Of a DNA stretch of 64,000 bases, positions 8,398 to 17,510 are shown piece after piece (the stretch's first letter is position 1; each line of letters opens with the position of its first letter). The stretch is from Bin5 sp034422415 (GTDB taxonomy: Bacteria; Chloroflexota; Anaerolineae; Caldilineales; Caldilineaceae). Under the pieces are notes generated by a model, which worked only from the letters and a program-made list of their open reading frames with translations, was not told where the DNA came from and did no database searches. The position numbers were made by a program, and so were the translations under genes. The stretch covers positions 5,022,001 to 5,086,000 of the forward strand of contig OZ241871.1 in NCBI GenBank assembly GCA_965202955.1, given 5' to 3'.

Positions 8398-9747
8398 GTG
8401 GATTTCAAGAACAAAGCCACCAAGATCGACCTCTTCAGTTTCCGCACGCCCCAGATGCGGGCCTTTCACGTTACCTGGTTTGCGTTCTTCCTCTGCTTCT
8501 TTGGCTGGTTTGGCATTGTCCCGCTGATGAAAGGGGACAGCGGAGCGATCGCCGCGCTCGGCCTGACCCCGTCTCAGGTGGGGAACTCAATCATCGCCGC
8601 CGTCTCCCTGACGATCGTCGCCCGCCTTCTGATCGGCCCTATGTGCACGCGTTTCGGCGCGCGCAAAGTTTACACGGTGCTGCTCCTGCTGGGATCGGCG
8701 CCCGTCATGTGCATCGGCTTGGCGCAGACGCCCACCCAGTTCATCATGGCCCGCGTCCTGATCGGCACGATCGGCGCCTCCTTTGTCATCACCCAGTACC
8801 ACACAAGCGTCATGTTTGCACCCAATGTCGTCGGCACGGCCAACGCAACAACCGCGGGCTGGGGCAATCTTGGCGGCGGCGCGACCCAGGCCATGATGCC
8901 ACTGGTCCTCGCTGCCGCGCTGTCCGTTGTTCCCGCGGCATTGGGCTGGCGAGTCGCGATGGTCCTGCCGGGTCTTACCATGCTCATCACCGCCGCCGCC
9001 TACTGGTTCCTGACCCAGGACGCGCCCGACGGCGACTACACTGAACTGCGTGCACGCGGCGAAATGCCCGCGGCGACTGATACACGCGGCACCTTCAAGG
9101 AGGCAATCAGAGATCCGCGCGTGATTGCACTTTTCTTCATTTATGCCGCCTGCTTCGGCATCGAGTTGACGATTAACGGTACGGCAGCTCTCTACTTCTT
9201 CAATCGCTTCGACCTGAATCTGGCGACCGCTGGGCTGGTCGCCAGCGTCTTCGGCCTGATGAACCTCTTTGCCCGCTCGATGGGCGGTGTCTTCAGCGAC
9301 TTTATAAACCGCAGCGGCGGTCTGAGAGGACGCGTCCAGTTCCTTTTTGTATGCCTCGTGCTCGAGGGCGTGGCGCTGGTCATTTTCGCTTCCATGGGGG
9401 TCCTTGCCCTGGCCGTTCCCGCGCTGATCGTCTTCAGCCTCTTTGTCCAGATGTCAGAAGGGGCGACATTCGCGATCGTTCCCTACATCAATAAGCGTGC
9501 GTTGGGCGCCATAGCCGGGATTGTCGGCGCCGGTGGCAACTTTGGCGCGATGCTGGCGGGCTTCCTTTTCAGACGAGAAGCGGAGCTGTACGGCCAATCC
9601 TACCTAATCCTCGGCATTCTGGTTGTGGCGTGCTCCTTCATGGCATTCATGGTTCGCTTCTCCGAACGCGATGAGAAGGCTGCCGCCGAGGAGACCGAAG
9701 CCCGCCTGGCCGCGGCCGGCGATTCGGTCCTTACAGGCGCTCACTGA
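8398..9747 (+). CDS. narK: MFS nitrate/nitrite transporter
   Basis: A 449-aa major facilitator with 12 predicted membrane segments that imports nitrate. The nitrate/nitrite porter signature is present: FHVTWFAFFLCFFGWFGIVP in the first helix, and a glycine-rich NATTAGWGNLGGGATQAMMP in the fifth. I chose GTG 8398 because AGGAG lies nine bases upstream and the family N-terminus (DFKNKATKIDLF) follows directly. It starts 37 bases after nirA and precedes narB by 96 bases, an arrangement that points to assimilation, not respiration. Confidence 0.93.
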   Translation: MDFKNKATKIDLFSFRTPQMRAFHVTWFAFFLCFFGWFGIVPLMKGDSGAIAALGLTPSQVGNSIIAAVSLTIVARLLIGPMCTRFGARKVYTVLLLLGSAPVMCIGLAQTPTQFIMARVLIGTIGASFVITQYHTSVMFAPNVVGTANATTAGWGNLGGGATQAMMPLVLAAALSVVPAALGWRVAMVLPGLTMLITAAAYWFLTQDAPDGDYTELRARGEMPAATDTRGTFKEAIRDPRVIALFFIYAACFGIELTINGTAALYFFNRFDLNLATAGLVASVFGLMNLFARSMGGVFSDFINRSGGLRGRVQFLFVCLVLEGVALVIFASMGVLALAVPALIVFSLFVQMSEGATFAIVPYINKRALGAIAGIVGAGGNFGAMLAGFLFRREAELYGQSYLILGILVVACSFMAFMVRFSERDEKAAAEETEARLAAAGDSVLTGAH

Positions 9748-9843
9748 TCGAATATGACTCTTGCCGGTCTGGCCCCTTAGGCGTCGCAGAATCCTTGCCT
9801 TGGACCGACCCCAGGGGCGGCCGGCCTCAACTGGCCAAACGTC

Positions 9844-12180
9844 ATGACCACTCGTAGCGTCTCTGCCCGAAATGTCAAAGCCGGCGCCCAGATCGACGGC
9901 TGGCACAGAACATACTGCCCGTACTGCGGCGTCGGCTGCGGCCTGCGTGTGGGCACGAAAGACGGCAAGGTTGCCAAAGTCCTCGGGGACCCCGATCATC
10001 CATCTTCCCTGGGTGATCTCTGCCTCAAGCCGATCCACCTGCCTGCCGCGCTCGACACCGCGGACCGCATTCGTGAGCCGATGATGCGGACGCCCGCGAG
10101 CACGAACGGCGCGCCCCCTGCCGGCAACGAGCTCCAAGCCGTTCCATGGGATCGCGCTACGGCTTACATCGCCGAAAACCTCACGCGGATCGTCCGGCAG
10201 CATGGCCCCGAATCCGTCGCTTTCTACGGTTCCGGCCAGTTCACAACCGAAGACTACTACGTCGCAAACAAGCTACTCAAAGGCTTCATCGGCTCCAACA
10301 ACTTCGATGCCAATTCCCGTCTCTGCATGGCATCGGCCGTCGTCGGATACGTCTCGGCGCTCGGCTCGGATGGCCCCCCGCCGGCCTACGAGGACATTGA
10401 CCGCGCCGACCTCTTCTTCCTGATCGGCACCAACACGGCCGATTGCCATCCGGTCCTCTTCAATCGCATAAAGCGCCGCAAGAAAGGGGACCCCGCCAAC
10501 GTCAAAGTGATCGTGGTCGACCCCAGAGAAACACGAACGGCCGCCATCGCCGATCTCTTTCTGCCAATTCGGCCCGGCACGGATGTTGTTCTGCTCAACG
10601 CAATGCTGTCCCTGCTGCACAGCGAAGAGAGGATCGACCGCGAATTCATCGCAGAGCATACAAACGGCTTCGGTCCTCTGCTGGACGCGGCGCGGCAGGT
10701 CTCGACCGCAGACGCGGCCAGAGTCTGCGACGTCCCCGAGAGTGGCCTGATCGAGGCGGCGCGGCTCTTCGGGGAAGCAAAAGGCGCCCTCTCCTTCTGG
10801 AGCATGGGACTAAACCAGAGCGTGAACGGCGTGGCCAAGAACCAGGCAGTCATCAATCTGCACCTTGCCACCGGGCAGGTCGGCCGCGCCGGCAGCGGAC
10901 CCTTTTCGCTCACCGGCCAGCCGAACGCCATGGGCGGGCGCGAAGCCGGCGGACTGTCCCATCTGCTGCCGGGCTATCGCTCGCTCAGCAACCAACAGCA
11001 TCGACAGGAGATCGAACGTTACTGGCAGACGCCGCCGGGCCGGATCGCCGACAGACCCGGTCTGGCCGCGGTCGACATGTTCGAAGCCGCGGCCAGAGGC
11101 GAGATAAGGGCGATGTGGATCATGTGTACCAACCCTCTCGTTTCCATGCCGAATATCGACGTAGTCGAAGCCGCAATGAAAAAGCTCGATCTGTTAATCG
11201 TGACCGACGCCTACCACCCGACCGACACAACCCGGTATGCCCACGTGCTTTTGCCGGCCGCCCAGTGGTCCGAACGAGAAGGAGCGATGACCAACTCGGA
11301 GCGGCGCATCACATACCTGCCCCGCATTGTAGATCCCGTTGGTCAGGCAAGGCCGGATTGGCGAATTCTGGCCAATGTGGCCGCGGCCATGGGCTTTGCG
11401 GATGCCTTCACTTATGGCTCATCCTCTGAGGTCTTTGACGAGTTTACGCAGCTGACCAGGGGACGCATGTGCGACTATAGCGGTGTAAACTATCGCCGCC
11501 TGCAGACGGAGGGGCCGCTCCAGTGGCCGGTCCCCAATCCCGATCATCCCGGCACCGTCAGACTATACGCTGGTCTACACGAAGACGGGTCCGGCTCGAA
11601 CGGGGCGGGCTTGCGGGCCACCGGTAGCGGGGAAGAAGAGGAGGTTGCTGCCGCCGACGAAGGTGAAGATCGCATGGTTTTTGCCACTGCCGATGGCAAA
11701 GCGACTTTCCATGCACCTGAGTTCGTGCCGCCCGCCGAACTGCCAAACAGGAGATTTCCCTTGCTTCTGACCACCGGCCGCGTACGCAACCAGTGGCACA
11801 CGATGACGCGCACAGGTAAATCGGAAAGCCTGCTGAAGGGCGCACGCGAACCCTTCCTGGAGATTCACCCCATCGACGCGGTGCGGCGTCAGATAGAAAA
11901 CGGGGACGTGGTGGAGGTTCGCTCGCGCAGGGGCACCGTCTGGGCCAAGGCGCGCGTGACAGAGAAGATCCGTCCGGGCACCTGCTTCATGCCATTTCAC
12001 TGGGGACGCATGGCGGGCCCGCTCAGCGCCGCCAACAACGTCACGCTCGCCGCGGTCGATCCGCTCTCACTCGAGCCCGAACTAAAGGCATGCGCTGTCG
12101 AGGTTAGTCTGCGCCCGGGTTACAGGGCCTTGGGGGCCTCGAAGCTCATCCAGAAGTTGGCGGATTTCTTCAAGCGATGA
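9844..12180 (+). CDS. narB: Assimilatory nitrate reductase, molybdopterin catalytic subunit
   Basis: A 778-aa Mo-bis-MGD oxidoreductase that reduces nitrate to nitrite in the cytoplasm, probably with ferredoxin. The N-terminal [4Fe-4S] ligands are C25, C28, C32 and C60 (YCPYCGVGC ... DLCLKP). The molybdopterin regions follow (GSGQFTTEDYYVANKLLKG, SRLCMASAV, NLHLATGQVGRAGSGPFS), and the C-terminal molydopterin-dinucleotide domain starts near LLLTTGRVRNQWHTMTR. There is no added FAD or second Fe-S domain, which fits the NarB/NasA single-subunit type. It is the last gene of the nirA-narK-narB operon. A formate dehydrogenase is the main look-alike; gene order argues against that. Confidence 0.9.
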   Translation: MTTRSVSARNVKAGAQIDGWHRTYCPYCGVGCGLRVGTKDGKVAKVLGDPDHPSSLGDLCLKPIHLPAALDTADRIREPMMRTPASTNGAPPAGNELQAVPWDRATAYIAENLTRIVRQHGPESVAFYGSGQFTTEDYYVANKLLKGFIGSNNFDANSRLCMASAVVGYVSALGSDGPPPAYEDIDRADLFFLIGTNTADCHPVLFNRIKRRKKGDPANVKVIVVDPRETRTAAIADLFLPIRPGTDVVLLNAMLSLLHSEERIDREFIAEHTNGFGPLLDAARQVSTADAARVCDVPESGLIEAARLFGEAKGALSFWSMGLNQSVNGVAKNQAVINLHLATGQVGRAGSGPFSLTGQPNAMGGREAGGLSHLLPGYRSLSNQQHRQEIERYWQTPPGRIADRPGLAAVDMFEAAARGEIRAMWIMCTNPLVSMPNIDVVEAAMKKLDLLIVTDAYHPTDTTRYAHVLLPAAQWSEREGAMTNSERRITYLPRIVDPVGQARPDWRILANVAAAMGFADAFTYGSSSEVFDEFTQLTRGRMCDYSGVNYRRLQTEGPLQWPVPNPDHPGTVRLYAGLHEDGSGSNGAGLRATGSGEEEEVAAADEGEDRMVFATADGKATFHAPEFVPPAELPNRRFPLLLTTGRVRNQWHTMTRTGKSESLLKGAREPFLEIHPIDAVRRQIENGDVVEVRSRRGTVWAKARVTEKIRPGTCFMPFHWGRMAGPLSAANNVTLAAVDPLSLEPELKACAVEVSLRPGYRALGASKLIQKLADFFKR

Positions 12181-12243
12181 ACACGAAGAGCTTCCGCCGC
12201 TGGATGTCGGCCTTGCGACTTAGCCCGAGCCCGCTTTCGTCAG

Positions 12244-13025
12244 CTAGGTGACCCGAACCCTTTCCGGCTTCCGGGCTTCAATCAGGTAGTTCATCGCTGG
12301 GAACTCCAATTGGCCGTGCGCGCCGAGTTGGCGCTGCAGCGCCTTCAAGCCGTCGAGATGCGTGTCGACGGAGAAGCCGGGAACGAGCCAGGGCACCGCC
12401 TTCAGGTAGTAGACGACGGCTCCTACGTCGGTAAACAGAAGCTTGCCGGACCACTCGCGCAGATCGAACAGCTCGAGTCCAACTCGTTTCAGCCATGGCA
12501 CGTATTTCTGCGGGGCGACGCAACCGGCCACTGCGGGTATGCGCCGAAGACGGCAAGCAGGTCATGCGCCCACATGCCATGCACCTGCCGCGTCAGGAGC
12601 GTGCCGCCGGCGGCCAGCATACGCTCAATCTCATCGAGATGAAGGGCGGCATGGCGGTTAATCACAAGCTCGAACTCGTCGTCAGCGAGCGGCATCGGAC
12701 TGAATTCGTCACTGTCGGCTTCCACGACCCGCACACCGAGCGGCTCCAGCCGCGCAGACGCCAATACAAGGTTGGGAGGATACCCCTCCGTCGCCACGAC
12801 CTTTCCGGGCCAGCTGTCCCGCATTTCGAGCAGCCGTTCCCCTCCGCCGGTTGCGATATCGAGGACGGATGAGGCCCGCCGCATCAGCTCTTTGGCGCGA
12901 AACGTGTATGACCAGGGCGGTTGATCCAGCAACATCCGCCCATCCAGATAGGAGAAATCCCAGCCTGTGAAAGGTATCTCCTCTTCAGCCTTCCAAGTTT
13001 CGAGCAGACTTGGTGCGTCGTGCAA
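12244..13025 (-). pseudogene. SAM-dependent methyltransferase, single frameshift
   Basis: The N-terminal part (TTG start at 13025 with GGAGG upstream) carries the class I methyltransferase core, including the SAM-binding VLDIATGGGERLLEM and a LVINRHAALHLDEIERML segment. The frame then runs to a stop at 12489. The homologous C-terminal part (KYVPWLKRVGLELFDLREW ... VYYLKAVPWLVPGF) is in another frame ending at 12244. Adding one C to the CCCC run near 12518 would restore a single protein of about 260 aa. It may be a real mutation or an assembly error in a homopolymer. It follows the DUF2905 gene by 15 bases. The substrate is unknown. Confidence 0.75.
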
Positions 13026-13040
13026 TGATGCCTCCGTGGA

Positions 13041-13247
13041 TCAACGGTTGAGGAGACTCAGAAGCAGCGTAAGCGCGATGCTCAACAACAGCATTGACGT
13101 GATGGGAACGAAAATCTTGACCGAACCAGACTCGACCCTGATGTCGCCGGGCAGCTTTCCGAACCAGGTGAACAGCCACGGTGCAAATTGCAGCGCCGCC
13201 CCAACGACAAGGAGGATAATCCCAGCAATAATCAGCCACTTCGCCAT
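13041..13247 (-). CDS. DUF2905 family small membrane protein
   Basis: A 68-aa protein with two membrane segments (AKWLIIAGIILLVVGAAL and FVPITSMLLLSIALTLLLSL) around the conserved GKLPGDIRVE loop and SVKIFVPI, the complete DUF2905 signature. The family is widespread and small, and its function is not established. The ATG at 13247 (MAKW) is the family start. It is co-directional with, and 15 bases upstream of, the broken methyltransferase. Confidence 0.87.
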   Translation of the reverse strand: MAKWLIIAGIILLVVGAALQFAPWLFTWFGKLPGDIRVESGSVKIFVPITSMLLLSIALTLLLSLLNR

Positions 13248-13631
13248 ATGTCCGCCAGTGTACAGAGTCCAGAGCGGCATCTGCTCCGGAACAGCCGCAT
13301 ACATTATAGCAGACGATGTCGCTCTGCTGTGCTCTGACCCGCCGGCGCATGGCTTTTGCATGCGGCATATAGCGCATTTCGATGCGTAGATACATCGTAG
13401 GGTACTTGCCCATAAGGTACATTTTGCCTCTTTTTGCCCAGGACTCGCCCGGCACAAGGCTTCTCCAGAGTAAATTGCCGGAGCTCCACCGCTAAACAGC
13501 CCCCATTTGGTTGTGGGCCAGGTAGCGGGCCCCCTTTGACTTCCGATTCCAGACATAGCAGAATGGCAGAAAAGGATCGCGGACAGGATTCTCGTCTCGC
13601 GCGAAAGCCCCTATCCAAACAGGAAATTCAG
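13248..13631. other. Divergent intergenic region
   Basis: This 384-base gap lies between the minus-strand DUF2905 gene and the plus-strand LysM-PA14 gene and should carry a promoter for each. I see AT-richer patches (13300-13440) but no clear sigma-70 pair on either strand. An AGGA ribosome-binding site eight bases before 13632 sets the start of the next gene. Confidence 0.4.
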
Positions 13632-15854
13632 ATGCGCTCACATACTTCGCCTCTCGCCCGGACCCGTCATGCGCTGCTCATTGCGGTTACGGCAACGCTG
13701 CTGCTGGCACTGTTGCCGCAGAGAATCGGCGCCGGCTCCGTCGAAACGATAGAGCAGGCACAGGGAAGCAACTGTGCCAGCACGCATACGGTGCAGGCAG
13801 GAGAGATGCTCTCGAGGATTGCCGAAGACGCCGGCGTTTCGGTCGCCGCCCTCACTGAGGCCAACAATATTACCGACCCGAACCACATCTATGTGGGACA
13901 GGTGCTTTGTATCCCCCATTCCCAGATCATTGCGGCCCAGGCGGCGCCCTCGACGCCAGACCCTGCGCCGTCCACGCCTGACACTTCGCAGTCCACCGGC
14001 ACTCCCGCCAGTTGGACAGGAAAATACTACAGTGGTCAGGCGCTGAGCGGCGATCCGCTCCTAACCCGCCAGGACGCGGCCATCGAATTCGACTGGGGGT
14101 CGGGCAGCCCGGACACTTCGATTTCCAGCGACAGCTTCAGCGTCTCATGGACGGCCTCCGTCGACTTCGAGGCCGGTACCTACCGCTTTTCCGCCCGCTC
14201 CGATGACGGGGTTCGCATCTACGTTGACGATACCGCAATCCTCGAAGACTGGAATGTTCACCCGGCTACCACGACCGTCAGCGATACCACACTGACCGCG
14301 GGCAGTCACACAGTGCGGGTCGAGTATTTCGAGGCGGATGGGGATGCCTCCGTCACAGTCTGGTGGGAGCTGCAGGCGGAGGAGGAGCCTGACTGCGACA
14401 TTGAGCCTCACGACGACCTGGAACCGCGCTGGTCGCATGCAGCGGTCGGCTGCCCGACCACTGCGGCTGAGACGATTTGGTCAGCCTGGCAGCGCTTCGA
14501 AAAGGGCCACATGATCTGGCATATGGGCGATGCTTCTTTAAATGTGTATGTCGATGACGGGAACTGGGCCACCTACACCGACAACTGGGACCAAGAGGAC
14601 CTGACGGGTCGCGGGACGCCGCCCTCCGGGCTGCAATCCCCCGTTCGCGGGTTCGGCTATTTGTGGGAACAAAATGACGATGTCTATGCCGACCTGGGCT
14701 GGGCTGAGAACGAGGAAAAAGGTTTTTGCGCTCTCGTCCAGGAATTTGAGAATGGCAGATTGCTCATCGCAAGCACAGTCAATACCTGCCACGAAGGCCA
14801 GCACAACTTTGCTACAGATACGCCGTTCTACCGGGGCGTGCTACAGGCGTTGACTGCCGGCACGTGGGAGCGGGTCTGCAAAGGCAGCCTCGACAGCGCG
14901 ATCGCCCCCTTCTGGGACCAAGCCGCACATGGATGCATCACCGGAGCGGCTTCGGTCAAATGGATCTCCTTGCAGGCCTTCGAGAAGGGCCACATGTTGT
15001 GGCAATCCGGCCAGGATTCCATCTACGTCTTCGTCAACGACGGGGCGTGGACCGAGTTCTCGGATGATTGGGATGAACAGGACCTCACAGGTGACCGCGG
15101 CGACCCGCCGGACGGCATGCAGACCCCCGTGCGCGGCTTCGGCTATCTGTGGGAGAACGACGACGATGTATACGACGAGCTGGGCTGGGCTTCGGAGGAA
15201 GAAAAGGGGATGTGCGCTTCGGTGCAGGTTTTCGAGAACGGTACCATCCTCGCGGAAGAGCCCGGCGGCGACTGCTCCCACGTGGGAGACGATCTTGAAT
15301 CCGAGGAAACACTCCTCGGCGACGAAGCGCTCTTGATGAGAAACGACAGCGGCTGGAGTATCCTCTGCCCATACGCGACGCACGAGAAGCTGGACCACCT
15401 CTGGAGCTATGCCGAGTACGGTTGCCCGACCCAAGAGGGCGGCATCATTTGGGCGGCGTGGCAGCCATTCCAGACGGGCCACATGATTTGGAAGCAACAC
15501 GATGACGCCATCTTCGTCTTCGTCAACGACGACGACTGGACCCGGTTTGAAGATGATTGGGACAGTCAGGTGCTCACAGGCGACCGCGGCGACCCGCCCG
15601 ACGGCATGCAGTCACCCGTGCGCGGCTTCGGCTATCTTTGGGAAGGCGATGATGACGTCTTCGATGACCTGGGCTGGGCAACGGCTGAAGAACGGGGCTT
15701 CTGCGCCGCGCACCAAGAGTTCGACAACGGTTTTCTGCTCTTGAGCGACCAGGTCGAGTCCTGCCTGGAAGGCCACCACAACGAGGCCACGGAGCTCGAC
15801 TTTGCCCTGCACTCGCTGGAGGCGCTGGACGGAGGTGAATGGACGCTCAAATAG
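13632..15854 (+). CDS. Secreted LysM-PA14 protein with three long repeats
   Basis: A 740-aa exported protein. Residues 1-36 form a signal peptide or membrane anchor (RTRHALLIAVTATLLLALL). A LysM domain follows at about 57-105 (HTVQAGEMLSRIAEDAGVS ... IYVGQVLCIP), normally a glycan-binding module. A Pro/Ser/Thr linker leads to a PA14-like beta domain (about 137-260; YRFSARSDDGVRIYVDD is its core). The rest is three copies of a repeat of about 120 residues with shared WDxQDLTG, PxGxQSPVRGFGYLWE and DDVYxDLGWA blocks. These resemble a recurring C-terminal module in Chloroflexota surface proteins, but I know no assigned function. It probably binds cell-wall or external glycans. A hairpin separates it from murJ. 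Confidence 0.8.
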   Translation: MRSHTSPLARTRHALLIAVTATLLLALLPQRIGAGSVETIEQAQGSNCASTHTVQAGEMLSRIAEDAGVSVAALTEANNITDPNHIYVGQVLCIPHSQIIAAQAAPSTPDPAPSTPDTSQSTGTPASWTGKYYSGQALSGDPLLTRQDAAIEFDWGSGSPDTSISSDSFSVSWTASVDFEAGTYRFSARSDDGVRIYVDDTAILEDWNVHPATTTVSDTTLTAGSHTVRVEYFEADGDASVTVWWELQAEEEPDCDIEPHDDLEPRWSHAAVGCPTTAAETIWSAWQRFEKGHMIWHMGDASLNVYVDDGNWATYTDNWDQEDLTGRGTPPSGLQSPVRGFGYLWEQNDDVYADLGWAENEEKGFCALVQEFENGRLLIASTVNTCHEGQHNFATDTPFYRGVLQALTAGTWERVCKGSLDSAIAPFWDQAAHGCITGAASVKWISLQAFEKGHMLWQSGQDSIYVFVNDGAWTEFSDDWDEQDLTGDRGDPPDGMQTPVRGFGYLWENDDDVYDELGWASEEEKGMCASVQVFENGTILAEEPGGDCSHVGDDLESEETLLGDEALLMRNDSGWSILCPYATHEKLDHLWSYAEYGCPTQEGGIIWAAWQPFQTGHMIWKQHDDAIFVFVNDDDWTRFEDDWDSQVLTGDRGDPPDGMQSPVRGFGYLWEGDDDVFDDLGWATAEERGFCAAHQEFDNGFLLLSDQVESCLEGHHNEATELDFALHSLEALDGGEWTLK
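14404..15750 (+). repeat. Three tandem coding repeats (about 120 residues each)
   Basis: Copies start near 14404, 14886 and 15380 inside the LysM-PA14 gene. Each holds a HxxWS(Y)A..GCPT-like opening, a W..F..GHMIW or GHMLW motif, an acidic VYVDDGxW or VFVNDxxW turn, DLTG or VLTGDRG, PVRGFGYLWE, a DDV..DLGWA segment, and a closing FENG..L. Copies 2 and 3 are closest (both have GDRGDPPDGMQ), suggesting a recent duplication. Aromatic and acidic density suggests a beta-rich ligand- or ion-binding unit. Confidence 0.85.
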
Positions 15855-15865
15855 GCTGAATCGAG

Positions 15866-15908
15866 CCGTGGAAAGGGTTCGGGGGTCCGGTCCCCGCCCT
15901 TTCCACGG
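15866..15908. terminator. Long perfect hairpin between the LysM-PA14 gene and murJ
   Basis: CCGTGGAAAGGG (15866-15877) pairs exactly with CCCTTTCCACGG (15897-15908). Inside, CGGGG/CCCCG adds five pairs around a seven-base loop. The stem starts 11 bases after the LysM-PA14 stop codon and 40 bases before murJ. There is no U-tract after either arm, so it is a poor intrinsic terminator. It may act as an mRNA 3'-end stabiliser or with Rho. Confidence 0.5.
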
Positions 15909-15948
15909 CCTCTGCGCTGACCCTCACGGCGATTTTCCGGGCCCTTCG

Positions 15949-17499
15949 ATGTCCCGAACACCGCACCTGGTTCGCTCCTCTTTCCTCGTCTTCTTCATCT
16001 TCGGGCTGGACAAAATCACAGGCTTTGTGAAGCTGCTGGTCACGACCCGGCTCTTCGGCACCGGCCCTGAAATGGACGCCTTCGCCACCGCCAATCAGCT
16101 GCCCGAGCTGCTGCTGGCGTTGCTGGCCGCCGGCGCACTTTCCGCGGCCTTTATCCCCGTATACTCCGGTTATCTCACCCAGTTTCGCGGGCGAGAGGCC
16201 GCTGCGCTCGCCAGTACGGTCCTCACGTTGACAATGGTTGTCATGGGCGCGGCCTGCCTGGTTGCCATCGCGGCCGCGCCCTGGCTCATCCGCGCTTTGC
16301 TGGCGCCCCACTTTCCCGCGGCAACGCAGCAGCTCAGCGCGCAGATGATGCGCGTTTTCCTGCTCGCCGCGCTGCTGATCAGCGTATCGGGCGTGTTTGG
16401 CAGCCTGCTCCACTCCCACCAGCACTTTCTGACGCCGGCCCTGGGACGCGTCCTGATCGATACCGGTCAGATAGTCGGCCTCTTCGCGCTGGTGCCGCTG
16501 TGGGGCGTCTACGGCATGGCCTGGGGCAGCGTGCTGGGCGCACTGCTGACCGTCCTCGTGCAGATCCCCGCGCTGGCTCGTAACCGAATCCGCCTTCGCT
16601 TGCAGATCGACCTGCGCCTGCAGGGCGTGCGCGAGGTGTTCCGGCTGATGGGGCCGCGCATCGTGACGCTCGGCGCGTTTCAGGCCGTCGACCTGGTCTT
16701 CATCCGCCTGGCGTCGCCCCTGCCGCCCGGCAGCATCGCCGCTTTTTACTACGCCATGATCGCGATGTTGTCGATGCCCAAGTCCCTCTTCGCGGCCGCG
16801 GTTGCGCAGGTTATTTTCCCGACGATGGCGGAGCAGCACAACGCCGGAGACGGCCGGCAGCTGCGCCTGACCGTGACGCAGGGATTGCGGGCGACCTGGC
16901 TGCTCCTGCTGCCGGCTGCGGTCGGCCTGCTGGCGCTGGGGCGGCCGGCCGTCTCCTTTCTTTTCGAACGAGGCGCCTTCGGTCCGGAATCCAGCGCGCT
17001 GGTCTTTCTGCTGATGGCGATCTTCTCCGTGCGCCTGCTCGGTGAGGCCTCGTACGACGTGCTGGCGCTGACGTTTTTCGCCAGGCACAACACACACGTG
17101 CCGATGTGGGCGACGCTGGGTTGGATGACGGTCAATGTGGGTTTGAGTCTGCTGCTCGTGGGGCCGTTCGGCATCGCGGGGTTGGCCTGGGCGACGTCGA
17201 TCGCGGCTGTGGCCCTGGGGTCAGCGATGCTGGCGCTCAATCTGCGCGTCGGGGGGGTGGCGTTGCCCCTGCTCGGCACGGCGCTGGTCCGCGCGTTGGC
17301 GGGCAGCCTGGGAATGTACGCCGTCGTCCTGCTGCTTCACCAACTGCGGCTGCCGGCGCCGCTCTTCATCGTCGCCGGCGCGAGCTGCGGCGGCCTGGCA
17401 TTCTTCGGCATCTATCTTGCTCTCGGCGGCGGCGAGGTACTCACAGCGCTCAAGATCGTGGGGCGGGCTCTGCGCTTGGCCGGTGAACGAAACGCCTGA
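15949..17499 (+). CDS. murJ: Lipid II flippase MurJ/MviN
   Basis: A 516-aa membrane protein of the MOP superfamily with about 14 predicted segments. It flips lipid-linked peptidoglycan precursors across the cytoplasmic membrane. Typical blocks are KITGFVKLLVTTRLFGTGPE with DAFATANQLPELLLALLAAG, AFIPVYSGYL, and PKSLFAAAVAQVIFPTMAEQ with GLRATWLLLLPAAVGLLALG. The ATG at 15949 is the family start but no good Shine-Dalgarno is seen; a longer reading frame upstream passes through the hairpin and is not conserved. It stands alone, convergent with the PhyH gene. A polysaccharide flippase is the look-alike; the N-terminal motif fits MurJ better. Confidence 0.88.
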   Translation: MSRTPHLVRSSFLVFFIFGLDKITGFVKLLVTTRLFGTGPEMDAFATANQLPELLLALLAAGALSAAFIPVYSGYLTQFRGREAAALASTVLTLTMVVMGAACLVAIAAAPWLIRALLAPHFPAATQQLSAQMMRVFLLAALLISVSGVFGSLLHSHQHFLTPALGRVLIDTGQIVGLFALVPLWGVYGMAWGSVLGALLTVLVQIPALARNRIRLRLQIDLRLQGVREVFRLMGPRIVTLGAFQAVDLVFIRLASPLPPGSIAAFYYAMIAMLSMPKSLFAAAVAQVIFPTMAEQHNAGDGRQLRLTVTQGLRATWLLLLPAAVGLLALGRPAVSFLFERGAFGPESSALVFLLMAIFSVRLLGEASYDVLALTFFARHNTHVPMWATLGWMTVNVGLSLLLVGPFGIAGLAWATSIAAVALGSAMLALNLRVGGVALPLLGTALVRALAGSLGMYAVVLLLHQLRLPAPLFIVAGASCGGLAFFGIYLALGGGEVLTALKIVGRALRLAGERNA

Positions 17500-17510
17500 C
17501 GAAACGCCCT

